Shown piece by piece: positions 29,135 through 38,170 of a stretch of 64,000 nucleotides of DNA. The stretch lies in the NCBI RefSeq assembly GCF_964019385.1, contig NC_088654.1, positions 27,954,131 to 28,018,130 on the forward strand. Direction: 5' to 3'. This DNA comes from Sycon ciliatum (taxonomy: Eukaryota > Porifera > Calcarea > Leucosolenida > Sycettidae). How positions within the stretch are numbered: the stretch's first letter is position 1; the number at the start of each line of letters is the position of its first letter. The notes beneath the pieces are model-generated. The model saw only the letters and a list, made by a program, of their open reading frames with translations, was not told the DNA's origin and made no database searches. Made by a program: the position numbers and the translations under genes.

Positions 29135-32100
29135 ATGGTTTGCTGTTCCTGTGCAAAGACTAGAACATGCGTGCGTTGCGTGTGTGTATCCAGTCGCAAT
29201 CCATGCTGGGATTGTTACCCTGGCCGTGAAGGCCAGTGCGCAAACCGTGTGCCAGGGTCCCATAAAGCCCGTTTTCAACGAAGTGCTAGTAGTAGTACAC
29301 GGACTCAGTCCGCTAGTGCTCGGGATGGTAATGGCGACCCTGGAGATGCATGTGCTACTGCTACTGCCACTGGTAGTACTGCACGGTGTTTGCGCTCTCA
29401 GGCACCTGCAGTTGAGCCGTCTGAGGCCAGCGAGGGCGCTGGGTCGGCGGATCGTGCTTCTGTTCATCACGACCCTTCTGTGCCTGTGGTCTCCAGTGAC
29501 CCTCAGGTTTCCCGTTCGGATGGTGTTGTGACGCACAGCACTATATCTGAACCGGGTGTTCGTGCTGTTTCACATGAAGGCGTAAATAATAGCCAACTAG
29601 ATGTACAGATGCATCCTTCAAAATCCTATTTGAACTCACTCGCGGTCTCCCATGTGCGGTTGCCTGAGCTGTCCCATGCGGGTGGTGTTGTGGCGCATGA
29701 TGCTGTACCCGAGTCGGGCGGTCTGGATGTTTCACATGATTTCGGAAATATTAGCCAATTACATGAAAAATATTCAAAATCCAATTCACATTCACTTCTG
29801 GTCTCTCATGTGCGGCTTCCTGAGTCTTCGAAGGCCGGTTCGAAGAGAGTCCTACCTGTTGGTGCGGTGCCGCGTGACTATGGCTACGCAGAGGATGATG
29901 AGGAAGGGGTCAACATCGTTCCGTTGGCTTTGCCCACCTCAGCCGAGTCGGCTGATTTAATTCCTCGGTGCCGTTCGGAATCCGGGTCTACACTTCCTGC
30001 TGGGATTCATGCACAACCATTGCTTGAGGCTGGTGTGGGTGGAGTCGTGGATACTCCAGTGGACGAGATTTACAATAAGATCGTTCATTGGGACAAGCAT
30101 TTATTCCTCGTGCCCACCGGCAGCACGGGGAAAGAATTTGTGCGGCTCATGGCTCAAGAAATACAGACCTTTGTAATCTCTGGTTCCATCGATGCCTTGT
30201 ATAAACTGTTCGTTCTTCCTGCCTTGCTATTGCAACGAGCTAACAGGAGTGATGGGACAAAAATGCATTCACAGCACCTTCGCCGTCGGCTAGATTTGTG
30301 GCGGGTTGGAAACCTGCATGCGCTCTTTCAGGAGGGCCTCGAATGTCAGGATATTTGGCGCAATCTCGGTGGTCGATCCGGTGGTAGAAAACGCGGCGGT
30401 ACTGACCAAGCCCGTGAGTTTAGGACTCGCATGGCTACAGGGAGAGTGCATGATGCACTGCGTTGCCTCGATGAGGCTATTGCTGGCACTGGACAGCAGG
30501 GTGTTTTACAGATAACGGATGAGATAACGATTGATGACAACGTTGTGTCTGTGGGCGCGGTACTTCAGAGCAAGCACCCGGACGCAGCGCCCTCGGACAA
30601 CAGTGCTCTACTGTCCGGGACACTGCCGGTTGTCGATCCGGTCAGATTTTCTGCAGTCAATGGTGACTTCATCCGGAAAACAGCGATGAATTTAAAGGGG
30701 GCCGCGGGTCCATCGGGTATGGATTCCCACTCATGGCGTCGGGTGTGCACCGCATTTAAAGGTGCTTCCACAGAGATTTGCGAAGCTTTAGCTGCTTTTG
30801 CAAGAGCGCTGTGTACAAAGCCAATCTCGGGTGAGGCACTACTGCCTTTCACGTCTTGTCGCCTTATTGCTCTCAATAAAAATCCAGGCGTTCGCCCCAT
30901 TGGGGTTTGTGAAGTGATGCGCAGGCTTGTAGTCAAGGCTGCGATCTCAATCTCTCGCTCACAAATACAGCACGCCTGCGGTTACATTCAAACCTGTAGT
31001 GGTTTGCCGGCTGGTATTGAGGCAGCCACTCGGGTTATGCGGGATGGCTTTGCGAATCATGACACCGAGGGTGTATTGCTGGTTGACGCCAGCAACGCTT
31101 TCAATAATTTAAATAGAAATGTCGCTTTACGCAATATCCAGTATACTTGCCCAGCTCTCTCCTTATTGGCGAATAATACGAATGCCAAACCAGCGCGGTT
31201 GTTTGTAACTGGAGGTGGGGAGTTGGCATCGGCAGAGGGTACAACCCAAGGTGATCCTCTGGCGATGCCACTGTATGCCCTATCGACTGTTCCTCTGATC
31301 AAGGAATTACACACAGCCCACTCTGAAATACTTCACGACTGGTATGCGGATGATTCTGCTGGTGCTGGTAGGCTGCTTGAATTGCGTAGATGGTTGGATA
31401 TGCTGGCTGAACGTGGCAAAGTTTATGGGTATCATGTTAATTGGGAAAAAACTCAGCTGCTTGTGAAACCTGAGTTTCTTCAGGAAGCTGAACGTATTTT
31501 CATCGGCACGGGCATCCAGATTGTCACTAGTGGGGTGAAATATCTGGGCAGTCCTATTGGATCTGAGGAATTTGTTAACACATTCGTGCATCACGCAGTC
31601 TCCCAGTGGTGTGGTCAAATTGATAAACTAAGTGGTTTCGCGGTATCAGAGCCACATGCTGCGTATTCCGCGTTAGTACATGGGCTGCGGGGTCGTTGGA
31701 ATTACTTACTTCGAACCACTGCGATAGCTCCCGAGTCACTTGAGCAGCTTGATATTGCTTTGGCAGGTGCTTTCCTCCGTGCCATTACCGGACGGTCGTC
31801 CTTTACGGACATTGAGCTTTCGCTTCTTCGGCTTCCTGCTCGGCTCGGTGGCATTGGCCTGCCGTCTGTTGTCGAGATGGCGAGGGAGCAGTTGGAGGCT
31901 TCTGGCCGTATTACCGAGGGTCTCACGACGCTCATTCGGAGGCAGGAGTTCCCAGATGGTCCGGATGAGGTTGATGGAGTTTTATCCGCCGTAGCTTGTG
32001 CCAAGCGGGAGTGTCGTAAAGTGGCGCGTGAGCGACAGGCAGAGCGCTTGCGTGCTCTTCAATCGCACCTGTCTTTGGAAGTTAATCGTCGCGTGGAAGA

Positions 32101-32587
32101 ACTGGGTCGCCCAGGTGTTTCATCCTGGCTGTCGGCGCTCCCTATTGCTGAGCATGGTTTTGAATTATCCAAGGGAGACTTTCGCGATGCCATTGCGTTA
32201 CGCTATGACTGGCCGCTGCGTGACACCCCTGCTGTATGTGCTTGTGGGGCGGGTTTTTCCACTAGCCATGCTTTGAATTGTGCTTTTGGTGGATTCTCAA
32301 CTATTCGACACAATGAACTACGAGACCTGTTCGCTGTTGCCTTGACCGAGGTTTGCTCCAGTGTGTCTGTGGAGCCACCTCTCGCCCCTGTCGAGGGTGA
32401 GGTTTTTCAGGCCAGGTCGGCGAACACCTCTGTCGAGGCTCGCCTTGATGTGAGCGCTCGAGGCTTCTGGACGCGTGGGCAAGATGCATTTTTTGATGTA
32501 AGGGTGTTTAATCCTGACGCTTCTTCCTGGACGCGCTCTTCCGGCAACATGAGGGCGCTAAGAGACTGCAATATCAGGAGAGAGTAG
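29135..32587 (+). CDS. REL-type LINE polyprotein: Cys-rich module, reverse transcriptase, endonuclease-like end
   Basis: The frame encodes 1150 residues from the ATG at 29135 and is also open a short way upstream. Residues 3-35 form a Cys-rich module (CCSC...CVRCVC...CWDC...C), probably zinc-binding. The middle is Ser-rich and variable, with two diverged copies of a SHVRLPE-containing segment. RT motifs are GAAGPSGMD (about 521), RPIGV, LLVDASNAFNNLN, TTQGDPLAMPLY and WYADDSAG (about 736). A CCHC motif CACGAGFSTSHALNC (about 1035) precedes EARLDVSARGFW and AFFDVRV (about 1100). One frameshift near 32525-32545 ends the frame early; the missing last about 90 residues continue in another frame to 32863. 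Clade R2/NeSL/Utopia-like or a separate invertebrate clade; uncertain. Confidence 0.85.
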   Translation: MVCCSCAKTRTCVRCVCVSSRNPCWDCYPGREGQCANRVPGSHKARFQRSASSSTRTQSASARDGNGDPGDACATATATGSTARCLRSQAPAVEPSEASEGAGSADRASVHHDPSVPVVSSDPQVSRSDGVVTHSTISEPGVRAVSHEGVNNSQLDVQMHPSKSYLNSLAVSHVRLPELSHAGGVVAHDAVPESGGLDVSHDFGNISQLHEKYSKSNSHSLLVSHVRLPESSKAGSKRVLPVGAVPRDYGYAEDDEEGVNIVPLALPTSAESADLIPRCRSESGSTLPAGIHAQPLLEAGVGGVVDTPVDEIYNKIVHWDKHLFLVPTGSTGKEFVRLMAQEIQTFVISGSIDALYKLFVLPALLLQRANRSDGTKMHSQHLRRRLDLWRVGNLHALFQEGLECQDIWRNLGGRSGGRKRGGTDQAREFRTRMATGRVHDALRCLDEAIAGTGQQGVLQITDEITIDDNVVSVGAVLQSKHPDAAPSDNSALLSGTLPVVDPVRFSAVNGDFIRKTAMNLKGAAGPSGMDSHSWRRVCTAFKGASTEICEALAAFARALCTKPISGEALLPFTSCRLIALNKNPGVRPIGVCEVMRRLVVKAAISISRSQIQHACGYIQTCSGLPAGIEAATRVMRDGFANHDTEGVLLVDASNAFNNLNRNVALRNIQYTCPALSLLANNTNAKPARLFVTGGGELASAEGTTQGDPLAMPLYALSTVPLIKELHTAHSEILHDWYADDSAGAGRLLELRRWLDMLAERGKVYGYHVNWEKTQLLVKPEFLQEAERIFIGTGIQIVTSGVKYLGSPIGSEEFVNTFVHHAVSQWCGQIDKLSGFAVSEPHAAYSALVHGLRGRWNYLLRTTAIAPESLEQLDIALAGAFLRAITGRSSFTDIELSLLRLPARLGGIGLPSVVEMAREQLEASGRITEGLTTLIRRQEFPDGPDEVDGVLSAVACAKRECRKVARERQAERLRALQSHLSLEVNRRVEELGRPGVSSWLSALPIAEHGFELSKGDFRDAIALRYDWPLRDTPAVCACGAGFSTSHALNCAFGGFSTIRHNELRDLFAVALTEVCSSVSVEPPLAPVEGEVFQARSANTSVEARLDVSARGFWTRGQDAFFDVRVFNPDASSWTRSSGNMRALRDCNIRRE

Positions 32588-32863
32588 TCAATGTTGAGCG
32601 TGGTGCCTTTGCACCTCTTGTGTTTTCCGTGAATGGGGCTGCTGCGCCGGCATCCACGGCCTTCCTCAGGCGCCTTTGCCTCCTTACATCTCAATCTTCG
32701 GGAGGTAGCTATTCGTCGTTGATGAGTTATTATCGTTGTCGGGTGTCTTTCGCGCTGCTACGTTCCGCTGTGTTGTGTGTCAGGGGTGCTCGGTCGGCCC
32801 GTCATCGTCCAGTTCACATGCTTCGTGAGTTGGCGATGGTGGAGGGTCGGGTTCCCCTGCAGT
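32588..32863 (+). pseudogene. Frameshifted C terminus of the REL-type LINE protein
   Basis: In the neighbouring frame the sequence reads ERVVNVERGAFAPLVFSVNG and ends RGARSARHRPVHML. It aligns with ARVVNIDGGTFTPLVFATNG in the minus-strand relative. This is the end of the endonuclease domain and its tail, separated from the main frame by a single-base indel upstream. Confidence 0.8.
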
Positions 32864-33026
32864 GATTGGTGCTGCGCCGAGCTAGTTTGGTGTGAAAGTG
32901 TAACTAATGTTATTATTCTTATATATACATCAACTAGTACTAAATAATTGAGAGGCTTTGAATCGTTTTTATCAAAATCAAAATATTTGCCGGGTTGGAA
33001 GGTGGGATCAAAAAAAAAAAAAAAAA

Positions 33027-33584
33027 TCATCATCATCATCATTGGAAACGGCCTCTTGTACGGGCTTGAAACGGTGATAACCGAGATTATGTGCAAAAAT
33101 CGTGATAGATATTCAGGTAAAAATATGACATTTAACAGTTGAATGATTAGTACCAAGTAGATATTCAAATGCTGATTATTTTACCAGATAGATATTGAAT
33201 GACAGATGATGTTACTTTACCAAATAGTTATCTATAAAATGTGATGTTATCCATAGTGATATTGTTGAGAGGCATAGCATAAAAATTCACTATGCGGCCA
33301 AACGACACTGGGCCACAAAGGAATTCACCCGCCGTCTGTTATAAGACCCTCTGCAACCACGAAAGCACGTAATGGCCCACCTCAAGAGGCAAAACGACAG
33401 GCGGGTACGCAACATACCCATGACAACAGGATATTTGAGATCCTGGCTTCTCTCTACAAAGAGAGAGGCAAGAGACTTTAGGAATTGAGTTGTCTCAGGC
33501 CCGCTGAAACCATAAGTCGAGAACACCAGTGGGGTGAACGATCCTCGCTCGACATTCACAACGTGGCTGGCATATTGATTCATG
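33027..33584 (-). mobile_element. Third REL-type LINE copy, strongly 5'-truncated
   Basis: Minus strand: residues reading ASHVVNVERGSFTPLVFSTYG through LLRWAITCFRGCRGSY match the last about 100 residues of the 28229 copy. The 3' UTR ends GCCCGTACAAGAGGCC and then (ATG)n at 33042-33027. It abuts the poly-A of the plus element. Confidence 0.75.
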
Positions 33585-33600
33585 ATCATCATCATCATCG

Positions 33601-33631
<31 letters not shown>

Positions 33632-33720
33632 GTGACCAAGCCGCTTTTACGGGCAACAATATTATGAATATAAAACGCAAGGTATTGTAAGAGCAATTTT
33701 CTGAAAATAATGTTAAAACT
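33585..33720 (-). mobile_element. REL-type LINE 3' terminus only, with (GAT)n tail
   Basis: About 90 bp identical or nearly so to 27820-27900, followed on the minus strand by (ATG/GAT)n at 33631-33585. It lies between the BEL/Pao fossil and the third LINE copy. Confidence 0.75.
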
Positions 33721-35050
33721 GTAACACATCGCTGAGTAATGTTGCGTAGCGCCCGTCGACCACCGGTAATCCAAAATTTCTGACGGATGAACGACAAGAC
33801 TCCTTCTACACCTTGGTGCATCCTTTCAACATGCATTTTCTCCAACAGCAACTCGGTCAGATGATGTTTGCCTAACAGGACTGGGTGCTTGGCTCCATAC
33901 GCCAACTCGCTGTGCTGAAGTCGTCCCCCGGCTCTGAGCACTCCATGCTCATCCAGAAACGGTGCAAGCTGATACACCTTCGACCCAGGCTTCACTGGTT
34001 GACCTTGCTTGATCAGCTCAAGATCCTCAGCGAAACATGCGGCTTGAACGATGCGGTACAATACGTTGTCTGCTGCAAAATAGAGTTCAGCACGAGGCTC
34101 AGTGTGCTTCCACTGCAACATCCGAGTCACCATGCCCTGTGCCCTCGACCATTTACTGAATCGGAGCCACCATTCCTTATCAGATTCTCGACTACAGGTG
34201 GTGGCTGACACTCGTACCTCTACACTGGACTCATCTGTAGCTGCGGTTGAGGATGCGGTGGGCCAGTCATTGGGCTCCGTGATCCAGGTTGGTCCGCCCC
34301 TCCAGAACGGACTACGGATCTGCTGTGCACTACTCCCACGCGACGGTAAATCTGCTGGGTTGTGAAGGCCCGGGCAATGGTTCCACACAATGCCGACCTT
34401 CTTCGATATCTCTTGGACTTGACTGACGCGGTTAGCCACAAAATGTTTTCCATTTGTACGATGGATTACTGATCCAATGAACGGTAGTGAGACTGTCAGT
34501 CCAGCCATAGACTTGCGTGACGGTCACACGCAGTTTCTTCACCACAAACTCAGCGTAGCGAGCCGCTAGACATACTGCTTGTAACTCAAGGCGGGCTAAC
34601 GTGGGCGGAGACACAGGTGCCACTTTGGCCTTGGCAAATACCAAGTGCGACTGTCCATTGACGACGGCATACAAACAACATCCAAACGCTTTCTCACTGG
34701 CATCGGCGAAGGCATGAAGCGCAATCGGCGTGTCAAGATTGCAGCAAATCCAACGTGGTATGTCAATGTTGTTGTTGTTGTAGAAGTTTATTTAACGTCG
34801 CACCACAAACAGGCGATTTCGCCTCCTTTGATACATGTGGACGACAGAAGGAATGAGAGACAGGGGGGGGGGGCAGAAGTATGGAGAGAGGAAGGGTAGA
34901 AATAAATAAGCAATCAACCTCAGGGCTACACCAAAGCAAAAACGGAATGGGAACATACTATATACAAAATAGCTTCATACATATTATTGCAAAACACGTT
35001 TACTATTCTTCAGTCCGCTATACCACAGAAACACACTAGCCGAAAAGCAT

Positions 35051-37864
35051 TTAAACGGAGCCATGATGCGCTTTTAGCAGGGCACAGAACTGAAGGTGGC
35101 TGGGCTCGGAACGGAGATCAGGCGGGAGCTGGTTCCACAGGACTGCGCCGATGAACTGCATGGTCGCTCGACCCGCAGGTCCGGGCCAAAATGGTACTCG
35201 AACGAGGTGATGTGCTGCTCCCCGAGTGCGGTCACCAGTAACTCTCACGAAGAAGCTGGTGAAGAGGGAGCTAGCTCGGGAGAACAGACAACGACGGACA
35301 AAGATGAGGAGCTTAATGTTAAACATGTCCTCCAGGGTGGTGAGGCGGAGCTGTTCAAAGATCGGGCTCGTGCGCGACCACGGTGGCAGACCGAAGAAGC
35401 CGCGGATAGCGCACTTCGTTAGACGTGTGAGGGGCTCCATGTTGCCAATTTGAAGTGACGGATAAAAGGCGTTGGAAGCGTACGACAACCTACCCTCGAT
35501 CATCGACCTGTAAAACAGGATCTTTGACGCCAGGGTGAGGCTTCGGCGGCTCCGCCACAGCGCACCTACTGACTTCCGCACCTGCTGGATTGTGTGATTG
35601 ACGTGAGGCTCCCAGGAGAGCTGCCCATCTACCATTACGCCCAGGTACCGCGCTTGTTCCACAACTGCAAGGGCTGCATTCCCACAGCGAATTCGAATGT
35701 TATCTGTGTCAGGGGCTGGGCCTCTTGGGGTAATCAACAGAGCTTGCGTTTTCTTTTGGTTCAGCATTAGTCCGCGGTCCTCCAACCACTGCGACAGGCC
35801 AGTGATGGCTGTGCTTAGAGAAGAGCACACTTGTTCGCAACTGCCCGAGGCTTCAATTGCAATGTCGTCTGCAAATTCCTGGTTTGTGACCTGCTGGGGC
35901 AAGCAGCATCGAAGGTTACGGATGTATAGTGTGAACAGGAGGGGGCCGAGGACGGATCCTTGCGGCACCCCTCGACTGCATGCGACGTATTCCGAGCAAT
36001 TTCCGCCCACGACTACGCGTTGAAGCCGCTCACTCAGGTAACTAGTGAACCATAGCTGGACAGTACCGCCGACCCCAATGTCGGATAGCTCCTGTGCCAA
36101 GATGGTGTGTTTGACACAGTCGAAAGCCTTCGACATATCCACGAATATCACACCTGTGAGTTTGCGCTCATACTTCGCTTTCAGCCAGCGATTGACAGCT
36201 AGCACAAGAGCGTCCTCCGTACTGTGGTTCTTCCTGTACGCGAACTGCGAGTCAGGGAGAATACTGTGATCGGTCAGAAAGGATGTAAGCTGAGCTTTGA
36301 CGATCTTCTCGAGGAGGCGAGAAACGACTGGTAGTAGAGAAATAGGTCGATACGCAGTAGGCTGACAAGGGTCAAGGCCGCCACCTTTGAATAGCGGCGA
36401 CACATTAGCAATTTTAAACTGACGGGGAACACACCCCTGACATAACGAAGTATTGAAAATGATGCTGAGCGAGGGAGCCAGTATTAATGCCGAGTTTCTA
36501 AGGACAATACCCGGCAAGTCATCATGTCCAGTTGCTTTTGACGCGTCAACGGACTGGAGAAGGGCCGTAATGTCCTCCGTGGAAACAGGCGCAAATTCCG
36601 TGAATGCTGGTGCTTCACGTTCGGCTGGTGCGTTGGCGCACAGCGCGTCTGGTCGTCCAGGGTCATGTACAACTTCGCCAAAAGTTCGGGAGAGGATTCC
36701 AACAGGTACTTGTGGTGGGCTTGAACTTTTCGCTCGTCCAGTCACCACGTTTATCGTATTCCAGAGCTTCCGTCCATCCTTTCCGGCCGACTGTAGGCGA
36801 GCTTGAAAATACTGATCCCTTAGCCTCCGATCTAGCTTGCGCGCGGCTGCGCGGAGAGTGCGGTGTTGCTCTCGCAGGCGGACATCGTTTGGAGAGCGTG
36901 AAAGAAGTCGGTGGGCCTTGTTTCGTTGACGCACAGCAGATACAAGTTCAGGACACAACCATGGGCAAGGTCGGCGCCTCGGCTTACGAGGAGGTTGTAA
37001 GGGGGCGTGACGATCTAGGGCAGTAAAAACCTTTGCGTACCATTCGCTTATCATTGCATCAACATCATTCGACTTGCTGAAAATCTCAAGATTGCAGTCC
37101 TGCAAGTCAGCGTTAAAATGCTCCCAGTTTATCCTCCACACTCGCCTCTTTCGAGATGCGACTCGTTCGGACTGCCGGGTGGCGACGATAATGTTGGCCA
37201 CAAATGCGTAGTGGTCGCTGATGTCACACTTGATGACCGTGCATGTTCCAACTAGAGAGTTAGGGGCGAGGAGCAGATCTATTAGGGTGGAAGTTGATGC
37301 CGTTACTCTTGTCGGTGTCCGGATGTGGTTTTCCAGATCAAACCGCTGGAGCATGGTGTGCATCCGGCTGTGTCCCGAGCACATGTCCACATTGAAGTCA
37401 CCAATGGCGACCACGCGGTTGTTTCGTCGCAAGGTTAGATTGTTCAGACTGATTTCTAGGTCTTGCCATACTGCAGCAGTAGTGGAAGGCGGAAGGTAGA
37501 ACGTAGCGAGGGTGATGGGTTCACCGGATTCTGTCTTCAAGGTGAGTATTAGATTTTCGATTGTGTCACTCTCGAGTTCAGCGTGTCTGGAAACAGCCAG
37601 GGTATCTCGACTGTATACAGCTATACCGCCACCAGGTCTGTGCCCGCGATCGCGCCTAAAGAGTCTATAATGAGGTATATGAATGGATGAGTCAGAAATC
37701 GAACAATCAAGCCAAGTTTCAGCAATGCCGAAGATATCTACATTGTGGTAGTTTATGAAGTTTTGGATTTCGCCTAACTTCTTTCTAAGGCTGCATACAT
37801 TCAGAAAAGCAAGTTTACAAGACTTCTGTCGACCGACAGTAGCTCTATGCAATTGTGGATTCAT
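35051..37864 (-). CDS. CR1-like LINE ORF2: endonuclease and reverse transcriptase
   Basis: This 937-residue frame is uninterrupted. It starts MNPQLHRATVGRQKSCKLAF, with the endonuclease beginning at once: NVCSLRKKLGEI, AETWLD, IGDFNVDM and SDHYAFVA. RT motifs follow: AYRPISLLPVVSRLLEKIV, VDMSKAFDCVKH, GVPQGSVLGPLLFTLY and EFADDIAIEA. The C-terminal block carries YLGVMVDGQLSWEPHV, SYASNAFYPS and GAVLWNQLPPDLR. All catalytic motifs look normal (GDFN, SDH, FADD). This is a recent, possibly active copy by sequence. Its product would nick target DNA and copy its own RNA there; the tail type is ACA repeats rather than poly-A. Confidence 0.93.
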   Translation of the reverse strand: MNPQLHRATVGRQKSCKLAFLNVCSLRKKLGEIQNFINYHNVDIFGIAETWLDCSISDSSIHIPHYRLFRRDRGHRPGGGIAVYSRDTLAVSRHAELESDTIENLILTLKTESGEPITLATFYLPPSTTAAVWQDLEISLNNLTLRRNNRVVAIGDFNVDMCSGHSRMHTMLQRFDLENHIRTPTRVTASTSTLIDLLLAPNSLVGTCTVIKCDISDHYAFVANIIVATRQSERVASRKRRVWRINWEHFNADLQDCNLEIFSKSNDVDAMISEWYAKVFTALDRHAPLQPPRKPRRRPCPWLCPELVSAVRQRNKAHRLLSRSPNDVRLREQHRTLRAAARKLDRRLRDQYFQARLQSAGKDGRKLWNTINVVTGRAKSSSPPQVPVGILSRTFGEVVHDPGRPDALCANAPAEREAPAFTEFAPVSTEDITALLQSVDASKATGHDDLPGIVLRNSALILAPSLSIIFNTSLCQGCVPRQFKIANVSPLFKGGGLDPCQPTAYRPISLLPVVSRLLEKIVKAQLTSFLTDHSILPDSQFAYRKNHSTEDALVLAVNRWLKAKYERKLTGVIFVDMSKAFDCVKHTILAQELSDIGVGGTVQLWFTSYLSERLQRVVVGGNCSEYVACSRGVPQGSVLGPLLFTLYIRNLRCCLPQQVTNQEFADDIAIEASGSCEQVCSSLSTAITGLSQWLEDRGLMLNQKKTQALLITPRGPAPDTDNIRIRCGNAALAVVEQARYLGVMVDGQLSWEPHVNHTIQQVRKSVGALWRSRRSLTLASKILFYRSMIEGRLSYASNAFYPSLQIGNMEPLTRLTKCAIRGFFGLPPWSRTSPIFEQLRLTTLEDMFNIKLLIFVRRCLFSRASSLFTSFFVRVTGDRTRGAAHHLVRVPFWPGPAGRATMQFIGAVLWNQLPPDLRSEPSHLQFCALLKAHHGSV

Positions 37865-37965
37865 TTAATAGATCTATAAGGAAGAACTACATCTAGAAAC
37901 TAATCCAAAACCTAAAACAAAAAAAAATACACAGGCAGTTCAAGCATACTATTTCAAGGTGCAGT

Positions 37966-38170
37966 TCACTGCACCACTTCATGACGGCTCCTACCGCGGC
38001 CGTCGTCACCCTCACACTCTTCCTCCCAGTCCGACCCGGTACCATAGAAGTCGTCTGTCTTGGTGGTCAGGCAGACAGCCTTCGCGGACAAGTCGGCACT
38101 GGATGATGGGTCACTCCTGGCTCCTCGCTTACGCTTCCTCTCCATGGAGTGCTCCAGTGCACTAAAACAA
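37966..38170 (-). CDS. Short ORF1-like segment of the CR1-like LINE
   Basis: The minus-strand frame within the LINE 5' region encodes about 65 residues. It contains MERKRKRGARSDPSSSADLS and an acidic end with GSDWEEECEGDDGRG. It is basic then acidic, with no known domain. A role as an ORF1 is inferred only from position upstream of ORF2. Confidence 0.4.

Larger units (their letters stand above)
29057..33026 (+). mobile_element. Near full-length REL-type LINE with poly-A end
   Basis: The element starts at about 29057, head to head with the minus-strand relative. It carries one long reading frame plus a C-terminal part in another frame, and ends in 17 A residues at 33010-33026. The next base begins the (ATC)n of a minus-strand relative, so the two are tail to tail. 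No target duplication could be identified because both flanks are related elements. Confidence 0.8.
34771..38170 (-). mobile_element. CR1-like LINE inserted in the BEL/Pao fossil, apparently full length
   Basis: Minus strand: a short ORF1-like segment (38170-37966), ORF2 (37864-35051), about 270 bp of 3' UTR, and an (ACA)n tail seen as TGTTGTTGT at 34771-34783. The BEL coding sense continues across the insertion from VVS to IPRWICC. Short similar flanks (TGAGCAT on one side, TGACAT on the other) look like a target duplication with one base lost. The related truncated copy lies at 2117-3276. Confidence 0.87.
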
